Positions 1 through 10,153 of a stretch of DNA of 64,000 nt are shown here, piece by piece. Origin of the DNA: Chalara sp. BL73 (taxonomy: Eukaryota; Ascomycota; Leotiomycetes; Helotiales); the NCBI GenBank assembly GCA_918026815.1, contig CAKJVC010000182.1, positions 558,001 through 622,000 of the forward strand. Direction: 5' to 3'. Below the pieces are notes generated by a model, which worked only from the letters and a program-made list of their open reading frames with translations, had not been told where the DNA came from and did no database searches. A program made the position numbers and the translations under genes. Each line of letters opens with the position of its first letter. The stretch's first letter is position 1.

Positions 1-1097
1 AATCGGAAACGAAACGAAATGTTGGCTTTGTTGCAAAACCAGTCGGGCCATTGAAGCTCGCACGAGCATTGCTTCAGTGCCTTGATGGTGAGCCGCCTCT
101 CGCAACACCTGGCTTGCTTGAACCAACATCGGCAACAGGTGAAAGCAGCAATCTCAGTAATGTTTTCGAAGAACTTTCCTTATCGCCACAGGGCGGCGAG
201 GTTCTAGACAACAGTCGAATGGCCGCGGACAGCGAGAATGCCCGCAAGGCCATTGAAAGTCCAACTCCAAATGCAATCACCGAAAAAAGCAAAGAATTCC
301 CGTTTCCAATAGCTGACCGACCTCAACTGCATAAGCCAACCTCCATGCCAGCTGACATGGAGTCTCTGGCACCACTTGTGAAATCCGGGGCAACCAAACC
401 TCCGTCAGCAATGCTGGCAGATATGGAGAATAGGCCAAATGCCATTCCTACCCTTTCAACCCACCCACTTCTTCCACCACAGCCAAAGCCAAAGCCAGAA
501 CTTCATTCTCCACGCCTCCTCCTAGTCGATGACAACAAAATCAATCTTACCCTCCTGCGAACATACATGCGCAAGCGCAAATACGATACCGTCGATGAAG
601 CAGAGAATGGCCTTGAAGCTGTGACGAAATTTGCAGAGCTTACGGAGGGATATGACATTATATTCATGGACATTAGCATGCCTGTGCTCGATGGCTTCGG
701 CGCCACACGGCAGATCCGCGCCATTGAGAGAGCGCGAGCTAAAGCTATATCCTCTACGCAGCAATCTGGCGTTAATGCTAGTCAAACGACACCCAGAAAG
801 CGCGGATCAATCTCAGAGAGCAGTCCTGGTTCTACCTCTGGCATAGAAAGTGCTTCGACACTTGTGATGGCAGGTGATGAGAATGAAAAGCTAACTATGG
901 AAGGAGGAAAGGCACCGGCATTAGTGATTGCGCTTACGGGGCTGGCGAGCAGTAGAGATCAAAATGAGGCGTTCACAAGCGGGATTGATCTCTTCTTGAC
1001 GAAGCCGGTGGCATTTAAGGAGGTGGGAAAGCTACTGGATAATTGGGAGGCGAATCGGGAGAGAGATGCTAGGGCTGAAGGCGGTGTAGGAACATAA
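1..1097 (+). CDS. Hybrid sensor histidine kinase, C-terminal end with receiver domain (5' truncated)
   Basis: The frame is open from the window edge, so only the C-terminal end of the protein is present. Residue numbers count from the TTG at position 51. A receiver domain starts near residue 155 with LLLVDDN (acidic pair D160/D161). It has the phospho-acceptor Asp207 in FMDISMP, the conserved Thr296 in ALTGL and Lys318 in LTKP. These are the residues that accept phosphate from the kinase's own histidine and pass it on to a phosphotransfer protein. A Ser/Thr-rich insertion of about 60 residues lies between the Asp and Thr blocks. Upstream is a Pro/Ser-rich linker. The first residues, FVAKPVGPLKLARALLQCLD, look like the end of an earlier receiver-like or kinase module. 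The sensor and kinase domains lie outside the window, so the subgroup cannot be assigned. Confidence 0.86.
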   Translation, partial: SETKRNVGFVAKPVGPLKLARALLQCLDGEPPLATPGLLEPTSATGESSNLSNVFEELSLSPQGGEVLDNSRMAADSENARKAIESPTPNAITEKSKEFPFPIADRPQLHKPTSMPADMESLAPLVKSGATKPPSAMLADMENRPNAIPTLSTHPLLPPQPKPKPELHSPRLLLVDDNKINLTLLRTYMRKRKYDTVDEAENGLEAVTKFAELTEGYDIIFMDISMPVLDGFGATRQIRAIERARAKAISSTQQSGVNASQTTPRKRGSISESSPGSTSGIESASTLVMAGDENEKLTMEGGKAPALVIALTGLASSRDQNEAFTSGIDLFLTKPVAFKEVGKLLDNWEANRERDARAEGGVGT

Positions 1098-1885
1098 GGA
1101 GATGGAAGACTTACAACTTGAATCTCTACGCAACGATGTGATCTAGAGAGAAAGTGCAGGATGACAGTATTATAAAAGAAGCGATACCAGCACAATGGGT
1201 CATTAAAGATGACAGAAGCTGTGGATGAAGTAAATACTTCTTGGTATAGGGCAGGATTCAGCTAAGGTGTTGAGTATGGTTTCAGAAGAAGACAAATGGC
1301 TGAATAAATGATGAAAAACATCATTTTACAAGAAGCGAGAGCTTTCATGGCATTGGCGTTTTGGGGCAGTATGCTGGCCAGGCTGGGCTAGGCTGGCATA
1401 TTTATTATGACATGCATAGATGAAGACTTTCCCTTAGATACTACGAGCGTCGAAGAGGAGTATATACCCATGGACGGAGAGCGCTCGGGGTTATCAGGTC
1501 TGGGCCACGATATTAGGGGGTATCCTTTCGTGATGTCATGCGCGATAGAAGGGTATGAGATGAGAAAGGTCAATTGACGGTGTCCATATAGGTAATGTTA
1601 ATGAAACAGCCTCAAAGAATCTTCAAAATGTGGACGGGGACCTTGGGGGGATGAAAGCGTTTGATTTGAGAGAGTGTTTCTTCATCCCAATCCCGGATAG
1701 TTCGTAGATTGGCGGGTTCGCTTAGCTCAGGGGCTATCACGTGGTAAATATTCATGATGCTATCCCAGCGCTTTTCCCCTGCCACCATACTATTCTTCGA
1801 TCTTCTCCATCAGGGCGCTCATACACCGCACCTGCTCTGGATGTGCGATACATCGCGTGGACGGTGACGCCTACGTCGTACCCGC

Positions 1886-2479
1886 CTACTTTCCGAAGAC
1901 GCGCAAGCAATAGGCGCATCCACTGGCCCCTCCCGAGCCTGAGCAAAGCGTATCCCTCCTCCCCCCTTCCTCTTCTTCGCCGTCAAAGTTCAGCTTCCCG
2001 CCTGCCCTTCTTCCGCGTTTCGATATTCCCTTGACGCTGACATTTCGGCCCGAGGCGGATCCCCTTGCCTCTGCTAAGAGCGGGTTTCCCTTCCTCGTCC
2101 TGCGGAGGATATCGCTGGCGTTACCGTGGCCTTGATGGCTCGGGTATCCGGGCAGCGGCGGAGGGAAGACGTATTGGCCATTTCGAGATGCGGCTACGGG
2201 GTCAAAGCTTGTTCGCTTGCTCGTCTTGGATTGGAAGGAAGGCAAATCTAAATATTTGCTCCGTGATTCTTCGTTGATTGCGCGGGTGCTCTTCGGTGCG
2301 CTAGAGGACTCGGCGCACCACGAAGGCAGGAATGAGTAGGGGAGGTGGAAAGCGTCGGAGGCAGCAGCGACTATGCTATTTCGGGTATCAGCGTGGCTGC
2401 TGTTGACTAGAGGACAATGCGAGAGGCTTGGAAATCTTTGAATTGCTATAGTGGAATAGCTCTTCATGGGTGAGTCCAA
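1886..2479 (-). CDS. Doubtful ORF, low-complexity hypothetical protein
   Basis: A 197-codon open frame with Ser/Arg/Gly-rich sequence and a Glu-rich run near the C terminus. No domain is recognised. Just past its stop, another minus-strand frame (1752..1946) stays open. A gene with an intron near 1890 is therefore possible, but no convincing acceptor was found. It could equally be a chance ORF in GC-rich sequence. The rest of 1098-2874 shows nothing else supportable. Confidence 0.22.
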   Translation of the reverse strand: MDSPMKSYSTIAIQRFPSLSHCPLVNSSHADTRNSIVAAASDAFHLPYSFLPSWCAESSSAPKSTRAINEESRSKYLDLPSFQSKTSKRTSFDPVAASRNGQYVFPPPLPGYPSHQGHGNASDILRRTRKGNPLLAEARGSASGRNVSVKGISKRGRRAGGKLNFDGEEEEGGRRDTLCSGSGGASGCAYCLRVFGK

Positions 2480-2500
2480 AGAACGGAATGAGCTTGCCAG

Positions 2501-2812
2501 CTAATGTTTAAAGCCAGTTCCATGCAACAGGAATCCACCTCCATAGAAATGGATATTGAGGGCTGTAATTGTATCAAACTGCAAAAAGTTTGCCAAAGCT
2601 ATATTGAATCCTTTAATTCGTGAAGACTTCGATTGCGCTTGCTCTCGCAATGCCGCGACTACTGTATGCAAAACTCTAGTAACAAACTGGAAAACATTGT
2701 ACATAGAATCCCTAGTGGCTTGAGTATTATTATAACGCCCTATTAATACATAAACCACACCCACTCCCTGCCCTCCCTCTTGGTTGACGCGAAAGCGTTG
2801 TTGGGAAGACAT
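2501..2812 (-). CDS. Doubtful small ORF downstream of ATG27
   Basis: From the ATG at 2812 it gives about 103 residues beginning MSSQQRFRVNQEGG. It has no signal peptide, no clear membrane segment and no recognised domain. It lies 62 bp past the ATG27 stop codon on the same strand. It may be a small gene, part of a spliced gene, or a chance ORF in the ATG27 3' region. Confidence 0.2.
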   Translation of the reverse strand: MSSQQRFRVNQEGGQGVGVVYVLIGRYNNTQATRDSMYNVFQFVTRVLHTVVAALREQAQSKSSRIKGFNIALANFLQFDTITALNIHFYGGGFLLHGTGFKH

Positions 2813-2874
2813 TTTTGACACCCATCCTAATCCCTTTTGTTCCCTCTATAAAACATGCATCAGCTGTGACAATG

Positions 2875-3944
2875 TCATACTGCTGCATACCCTCCTCTGC
2901 TCCCAGGGCCTTGCACGGTATTCACAACCCGTCGTACCCAGTCCTTGAACAGATATGGCACATCCCGGATAGTATCACCGTGAGGTAATAAATCCCAACC
3001 TCTAGCACCATATCGATTGTAGTTAAGCCACGAGCCAAAAATGAGGTAGGCCGCTGTCGACATGAATGCACTTTTGGAATTCAGTTAGTAATTCAGAACC
3101 ACGATAGGTGGGGAAAGCATACATAATTATAAACCAGGTGAAGAATCCCCAGTGTTGGCCATTTTCTTGATCTTGCTCCTTCTTGGAATCCTCACAAGCA
3201 TACTGCGTCCGCCAGTTTAGGCGGAGAACATCCAGATCATCTCCGGGTGCATATCCCACAAATTGTAGGCTTGGTGTTGTCTTATCGTCAGCCGCTGCCT
3301 CCTCCCTTTTTTCTTTCACCTCATCATACTGATCTTCCGGGCTAGGTAGGTTTTCCAACCCAGTTCTCTCTCTGTCGCAGATAAATTCAATAATGGCTTT
3401 CTGCGGTCGTTTTTTCCCGTTCTCGGTCTTGAAACCACCATGGATCTCAACCCTCAGACCTTCCTTATCGATGTCTGCGTTTGCTTTCGAGGCCTTCAGA
3501 CGTTCCCATTTCGCATCCAAAGCTCCACCCCCTCTATCTGCCAGTTCGCCTGCAATCGGTACAACCTCTTCGATAATGTCTTGCTCTTTGGTTATTGCTC
3601 GGGTGATCGCGCAGACTGTGTTTATGATTAGCAAAAAGATGAGCTGAGTTACGAACGGTGTGCTCACGCCGGGTTCCGTTCGGACATTGCCTATCCGATG
3701 GAACATTCTTTACCTTGCCTAAGGGCCGGCAGATATCGATCGTGTATGTTGTGTTTGTAGAAGATATTCCACCATGGTCAACGTTATGGACAACAGAGCG
3801 TGCTCCACCCAGTTTGCTTAGGTCGAAGCCAATATTATCCTTTCGCAAATGAGCGCAGTCTAAGCTTCCGCTAGTAGCTGCAAGGAATGGAAGAAGAAAG
3901 GTAGAGAGAACCGTGGCCTGGGCTGAAGTGCTAGATATCCGCAT
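2875..3944 (-). CDS. ATG27: Autophagy-related protein 27 (type I membrane protein)
   Basis: Three exons: 3944..3668, 3615..3123 and 3070..2875. The two introns are 52 nt each, with GT/AG ends and CTAAC-like branch sites. The joined protein is 321 residues. It starts with a signal peptide (MRISSTSAQ followed by a hydrophobic core) and has a cysteine-containing lumenal domain. An acidic, lysine-rich stretch follows, then a transmembrane segment near residues 245-265 (WFIIIAFMSTAAYLIFGSW). The cytosolic tail, NYNRYGARGWDLLPHGDTIR then RGGYAAV, is the highly conserved ATG27 C terminus. In yeast, Atg27 cycles between Golgi, endosome and pre-autophagosomal sites and helps Atg9 trafficking. The ATG at 3944 was chosen because it directly opens the signal peptide; longer upstream frames add only unlikely sequence. 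Confidence 0.93.
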
Positions 3945-4311
3945 ACTGGATATGTGGTGCAAGGAAAGGGGAAGTAGTGGTTGTAAATTGAGGTAAAGTA
4001 CAAGATGAGAATTAGGCGGAAGACTGGAAAGGAAATAAAAAGTAGACTGGGCCGTTTCAATAAGATATTGTACAGCTGGAGGAAGATAACGTAATGAAAG
4101 CTGTACTACTCGGCTGACTGAGTTTAGAATGAGAATGACGCGAAAACAAGCTTCCTGCCTGACGATTTTCCAGGCGACAAGGCCCACCACGAGGGTAAAC
4201 ACGTGACTATAATGTAGCCCCACACCTGATCACGATTTAACTACAAAGCTTGTTTTTCTTATATAACTTTGTTACTAGTTAAAGTGCCATGAATTTCAGT
4301 AATGATTTTCA

Positions 4312-5935
4312 CTAACTTGGGCCTCCCCTTTTTCTATCGACGATCGCTCTTTCCAGCTCCGCTTCTCTCTGTTCAAGCCTTTCTAGATTCGCTAACCTCT
4401 CTTTTCTCAGCCTGACCTGCGCCATCTCTTCCTCCATTCTTTGGATCTCGATGTCTTCTGTAGTTCTTACGGGCTCGTCCCTCGCTGCTTGATGAATTGA
4501 AAAGTTGTTCTCGTGGGAGTTATCCCATGGAGGGATAGAAGTCCCCATATTGCCGTTACTTGCTAGTGACGAGGGTGAGACTGGTTTCTGTGGCATGGCT
4601 GGTGATGGCTTAGCACTACCTATCTCGTGGAGATGGTATTAGCTTTGGGACAATTCGCGTTTCGAATAGGTTGCCATCTCATGCCGGGTCGTCGTGGCCG
4701 CTGGGTGCTGCAGCTCGTCTGCACTTATCTCATAGACACTTGAGGGACTGCCGGAGGGGGTCTTGGAGATGCTTCTTGCATTTCGCTCAGAGTATTGATG
4801 TGCTCGGGCAAGCCTCCATCGTCATATTCTTTATTTCTTTTCCGGTGCCACCATATCCCAAGGAGTACAACCGCGATAATAATCAGTAGAGGAATCGTGA
4901 CGCCGATACCGACTTTAGCACCCGTGATCAACCCGCTTTTTTCGAGCTACTCATATCAGGATTCATACCAGTAGGATGGCTACCACTCGCAGTTGCCGTG
5001 GCGCCAATGACGACTATGACCTCTGGCATACTGGAATTTGTGAAAGTCGATATATATGGGGCTTGTCCGCCTGGTAATGTACTTGTTATGAGCTTCATTA
5101 TCGAAGCCACTGTGTTCTCTACTTCCACAATTACAGAAACAGTACCCTTGATTTCATCCAAGGTCGTGGTTCGAGGTAGGCCTTCCTTCTGTCCCCATGG
5201 AGCAGTCGATGTCGAGGTTGTGAATATTGTCTGATATGTGGAGGAAAGTCAGACTTAAGTCTAAGTTGTCGGCGATCTAGTAAACCGAGCGGTGTTATCC
5301 AGGAGGTAAAGTTATCAAGAGGTACTCCGGCAGAGTCACAGAAGTTTCGCAAGGCAGCAGCCGCCCCTAAAGGTTATCAATCTTTCACTTCTGGTTAATT
5401 CAAGAATTTGAGGCTCTCACTTATTTGTTCGGAATTACAATCACAGCCTTGCACGCATGATTTGAAGAGTTCGTTGAAAAGAACAACTTTAAGTTGTGTG
5501 CAGATGCACCGATAGTCAGTGTAGGTGCAATCATTGAAGACACGGTGATATACACAGGTTCCCTGGAACAAGTTAGTATCATAGTTCTTAACGTGTCTCC
5601 ATAAGCACATACCACGCATTTTGGGATCTCAGCGATTTGAGCGACAGAATGATCCTCCTTGACCTCCTCTAGAACGCTATCCGCCGGGCTTCAGAAACGA
5701 CGGGTTTAGCAAGGTTCTGATATTTTAGAGCTCAAGTCTACTCACGAATCTTCATTCGGCTCTGTAGGCTCAGTACTTTGCTCCTTATACACAAACTTTG
5801 GAAAATGACCAAGTTTTTTAATGACTTTATTCCGATATGTGAACAGCAATAAAATATTACTACCAAGATACTAGCATTTGAACATTTAGATGCGACAGAA
5901 AAATGCTTCCATAAAAGCACTGAAGAGACCTGCAT
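4312..5935 (-). CDS. CFEM-domain single-pass membrane protein with coiled-coil tail
   Basis: A multi-exon gene. A possible start is the ATG at 5935, beginning MQVSSVLLW. Exons resolved from splice signals are 5688..5613, 5562..5421 and one starting at 5366. Joined, they give a CFEM domain: VAQIAEIPKC, then GTC, NDC, RCIC, SCVQGCDC and NFCDSAG, with the expected cysteine spacing. CFEM domains bind heme or act at the fungal surface. A Ser/Thr-containing stalk follows, then a transmembrane helix (VTIPLLIIIAVVLLGIWW, about 4850-4900) with a basic HRKRN stop-transfer. A final exon (4596..4312) encodes a Glu/Arg-rich coiled coil. The splice joints between stalk, helix and tail could not be fixed uniquely, so the total length is uncertain. 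The helix and tail replace the GPI anchor usual in CFEM proteins. Confidence 0.76.
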
Positions 5936-6860
5936 CTTTATTAAACCGTCAAACTGAGAAGATGCTGAAATGTCACTTACCTATGTGACAGAAATGCTCT
6001 TATTCTAAGTCATTCATTGGACGGACCTGCCACATTTTCCCTCCTCCTGTTAGGACGTTGTTTTTGGACTCCAACTCTGTGCCAGTGTGTCAGGCATTGA
6101 TTCGGCGGTTGGAGAGGCGATCCGATACATCTTGAATCTAGAGCGGCAATCCTTGTCATTCAGCTTGTTGTTCTGGTGCAAGGATGGAAGGAAGGCTGTT
6201 GAAGCAATATTCATTTTGGGATTAAAAGTGCCTTATAATTTATAGGCAAGACGGTTCTGTATAATTTTGTGGAACGGACGTAAAAATTGAATAAATCAAT
6301 CAATAAATAGGCCTTGAATTGCACCCTGCCTTTTCGTGCCCCCTCAGATACGAGTTCTGCTCCCTATCATTGCCATCCGTCGACTCTGGATATTCCTCCC
6401 TCTAATATTGTCGTGCACCAATCGGGTCAGGGCATACCTCCGTACATTTACTTAGCAAGCTGGCAAAGACCACGATTCTAGTAGCATACTTATGATGACA
6501 CAGGATTGCACAGTCGGTCTACCGCTTGTAACAGTGTGCTCTCATTGGCAAGTCAAGAGCTGTTAGGCCTCAAATGGAAAAATCTGAACATTCTCAGGTG
6601 AAGCTTCAGAAGGGAAAGGTTGAAATAAAGTTTCCGCGGGGCTAATGCGTAATTTTTATGGTCAGAATATCGAGGAAGAAACGAAATATGGCATACAGTA
6701 CATACAGAACTAGGATGAAAGTGAGAATCTCAACTCCTTAAGTTGTACGAGTACTGTAGCGTACAAAGGAGAAGGGAGAAGAATGCGGGATAAAGAGTAC
6801 GGTTAGTGGGGATAGAAGGCTATATTCCTTGATTTACTATTCCCTTCCCTTCTCCAAATT
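5936..6860. other. Intergenic region, no gene seen
   Basis: The stretch lies between the upstream end of the CFEM gene and the 3' end of the HET gene. It has only short random frames, is AT-leaning and shows no recognisable RNA gene or repeat. Confidence 0.6.
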
Positions 6861-8640
6861 CTATTTCGGTATCCCAATGTCAAAAACGAAAACTTCCTGG
6901 TTCAAGATCTCTTTCCGAGCCATTCTTGCCCCGATAGTAGCGTTTGATCCTTCAGTGGGGATTTTCGCTTCTTCATATTCAAAACCTTTGAAAGCCTCCC
7001 AAGAGTCTGCACCGATCCATTCCTCGGTCCATGACTTGAGCAACGCTCGATCTAGCTTGGTAATAATATTTACAGAGGTACGGATGTTCTCTGTGTAAAT
7101 CTCACTGTATACTGCACACATGATGACACAGCAACTATCCACCTGTCCGTTATAAAAAACAAAAGCCGCAGAACTTCTTTCAATGCGCTGGGTCTTACTA
7201 TCGTCTTCCGAGTCGAATGCCGTCTGCAATATCCTGCTTGTCTTGAACCACATCGGCTGATGGGATGGGCGGTCATCTTCGAATGCCATCTGCAATACTC
7301 TGGTTGTCTCGAACCACATCGACTCATGGGATGGCCTGGGAACAACTTGTACAAGATCATATCCATAATTCTTCATCGATACCGCACGTACCACGCAAGT
7401 CTTTGGACATTGTCGAACTTTTTCCGGGACATGCTTTGCGATATAAATTGTGCGAACTTCGGCGCCTTCTACTTGCGAGGTAGAAAATTTTGTTATTTTT
7501 CCATCGCGCAATCGCCTCAGAAAGACGGAGCCTGCGGATGTTTTAAAAAGAGGAATTCCGATTGGCCCAGAAAAGTCATTCTCCAAGTGGCAGTCAAGGA
7601 TGGCAACGTCATGCATCATGGACCTGGACACGCTGGCCAAAATTGGTACTTCGATCCGGAGACCTCTGTTCGTTATTGAATGGGGTTGTCGTCCAGGCGT
7701 ACTTGGGAATGGAATAACATTCTCGGATCCAATGAAAGCGTTCGGGCTTGCGGCGAGAACGCTCCCGGAAAGCTCTTTCAGATACATTCCATATTCATCG
7801 AGTGGGTTCCAAGCGAGGATTGATTGGTCACTCGTCTCCTTTAAGATCTCTTCCTGAAGTCGAATAAAAGCTCTTTTCCCTTCTCCATAAAGTAGAGGCA
7901 TGTTTACTTCAAAAATACCAAGCAGAGAATATGCTACATCTTCAACCCGCGTTGTTTCCCTGTTAGCAGCCCATGACATTTTTCTCGCCACGCTTGAAAA
8001 GGCGCGTTGAGATGAATCTTCCAAGACATTCTGCGGAATCTTCGTGACGTTCGTCAGGAGGGGCAGCAGGGTTCTTTTATCTCCAAGGAATTTCCAGTCC
8101 TTATTGAAAAAGTGCATTTCTTTAGGCGCAATTAGCTCTTGGAGCGTCCAGCCTCGAGTGAACCATCGACTCCCCGAAATTTCGTCTTCGTACAGAAGAG
8201 ATTGAGGGTTATGCTCACTAACGTCCCCTAGCCAGGTATAGCAAACTGCTGAATTTTCATACCAGCTATACATAGAGTTGATCGCTTCGGACAGCTCAGC
8301 ACTACTCAATTTGTTGATACAACAGGTGTCGATCCAGATATAATCAATAGGAAGGAACTCTTTCCTGCATTGAGCACTAGCGCATTTAACTTTGCTCGCT
8401 CCCCGAAGCTCATGCCATTCGGATCCATGATTGATGTCCTGAAAGGTGACCTCTTCTGTGCCCCACTAGACATGAGATAGTCAGCATCCCTTTGTTCAGA
8501 GATAGTTGACCTAAGATCAACAACCGTGACAGGCCTCAAGTGGTTGGAAGTCTTACACAGTGAGAGAGGATAGCATATGGTGGGATTTGAGACCCAAAAA
8601 AATCCTCCAGCTTCATAGTGTTCACATTCAGTAGACGCAT
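6861..8640 (-). CDS. HET-domain (heterokaryon incompatibility) protein
   Basis: Two exons, 8640..8557 and 8465..6861, separated by a 91-nt GTAAGA...TAG intron that falls exactly inside the HET signature. The joined protein is 562 residues. HET domain blocks, in order: PPYAILSHCWGTEEVTFQDI (residues 21-40), YIWIDTCCINK, a Ser/Glu segment with SMYSWYENS, CYTWLGDV, then SRWFTRGWTLQELIAP and the later EDVAYSLLGIFEVNMPLLYGEG. This is the full set of the family of Podospora HET-E and related proteins, which trigger cell death after fusion of unlike hyphae. The 300 residues after the domain show no recognised module. Within them, 'SHESMWFETTRVLQ' and 'SHQPMWFKTSRILQ' form a short internal duplication. 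No NACHT or WD repeats follow. The reading frame is intact, so the gene may be functional. Confidence 0.91.
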
Positions 8641-9109
8641 GTTGCTGCGAGATGTTGTCCTCTTGAACCTCCTAAAACACTACAGGAGTTCAACCTTCTT
8701 TGCGGTGATTGCTTTTAGCTTTGTTGGCGTGGCATATATTCACAACTATATGCATGGAAAATTTCTTGAGACACAGTGGGCCGAGTCTGAGAGAAGAACA
8801 TCGTTGGTGCGAATAATGGGATAGCACCTGTATGTAAGTAAGTAGCTGATTGCAAATCAAACTATTCCCCATAGATATTCACTCATAGCACCGAAATTGA
8901 TAAGGTCCATGTCTCCTCCTTACGCTTTACGCGTGTTCCATCTATTTTTCTACTTGATTCGTTTATACGAGAAGAAGTGTTTAGCAACCTTTTTTTTCTT
9001 ATGGATCCCACTACTTATATAAGCCAAAGGGGTCAAGGGAACGGTCAGGGCTGCTCATCGTTGACTTTCGGACAACTGTCTTTCGGAGCTAGGGTGAGCA
9101 GTCGCTACC
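8641..9109. other. Intergenic region upstream of the HET gene
   Basis: It would hold the HET promoter. Only short frames (60-68 codons) without recognisable content are present. Confidence 0.5.
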
Positions 9110-9305
9110 ACCGCGAAAGACTGGCCGTCCAACCCTATGTCATTATAAGTAGGTAATTAGGACGTCACCTTCGCAGACCATGACTTGCCAATGAAAGCAC
9201 AACTGACAGCGAACGGCAGATCGACTGTCCAATCCTGTGTCATCATAAGTAGGTTGCTAGAAACCTCGCCTTCGTAAGCTTTGCCAATGAAACCTACGGT
9301 CCACG
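9110..9305. repeat. Two diverged tandem copies of a unit of about 96-100 bp
   Basis: The segments starting near 9116 and 9216 align: CATTATAAGTAGGT (9141) with CATCATAAGTAGGT (9241), and TTGCCAATGAAA at both 9185 and 9281. Flanking words also match (GTCCAACCCTATGT and GTCCAATCCTGTGT). On the minus strand both copies read as similar peptide: GFIGKAYEGEVSS..LLMMTQDWT and AFIGKSWSAKVTS with a stop, then a GWT remnant. This suggests a decayed coding repeat. The function is unknown. Confidence 0.6.
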
Positions 9306-9417
9306 GAGGTATATCCTCAGTCGATTGGTTTACGACAATACCAGAGGGAGAAATATCTAAACGTCGAACGGTATGACGGCAATGTGGACCAGTATTCGAA
9401 GGAAGCACGAAAGGCAA

Positions 9418-10153
9418 GGGTGCAATTCAGGGCTAGTTCTAGAATATTTTACAGGGCTGATATTAAACTTTAGGCAGAAGTATCTCTTCACGTGCACACT
9501 TTATAGCAAGAGAAATAAGCTAACGCGGGGGTTTAAATCGGGCTAGCCGTAAGTGGCTACTTTCTCTTATAATATAAGTCAAAATAAAACCATTGAGTGT
9601 TTGCAACTGAACCCGATTTCAAAATTTACTGTACAAGCTTGTACTGCAGCGTTACACTTCAAAATTAGGCCCAACCTGTTTACGTAATACAATACTTTAT
9701 ACATTTGCGCATAATTCTATTCTGCATTTGATTCTCAGTTCACCTGTACAGATAATCTTGGTTGCTTTGACTCTGTTCATATTGTGTAGAATAATACCAC
9801 AATCAATGACCCATCATGCTCTGCTGGATGGAAGAAATGAGGTTTCCTTTAAATGTTGTTTCCCACGGTCTGTTGGAATACTGCTAAAGGCGGATTCTTT
9901 CGATTCAACACATTTGTTCCCCTACTCCCATATGATCTAGCATACCGCATATCGACACTTGTCTAAGATGTTTTCATTTTTGTTGTCCAAGCCAAGTAGT
10001 TAAGGTTGAGAAGGAGCAGGGGACCTCGGCAAGATGGAAATACAGCTTCCCCACTTTCTTCCTTAACATTCATTCCTCTTCCCCCAGACACCAAGATGTC
10101 TTGCCAGGACAAGCTCTCTGCTACGGCAGAATTATACATCTCTCTTGCGCATC
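9418..10153. other. Intergenic, AT-rich
   Basis: No gene was identified. It should contain the promoter of the plus-strand amidase gene. Confidence 0.5.

Noticed and set aside
1700..1790. Sequence TTAGCTCAGGGG resembling a tRNA D-arm
   Set aside because: No matching acceptor stem, anticodon loop or TTCGA T-loop at the right distances.
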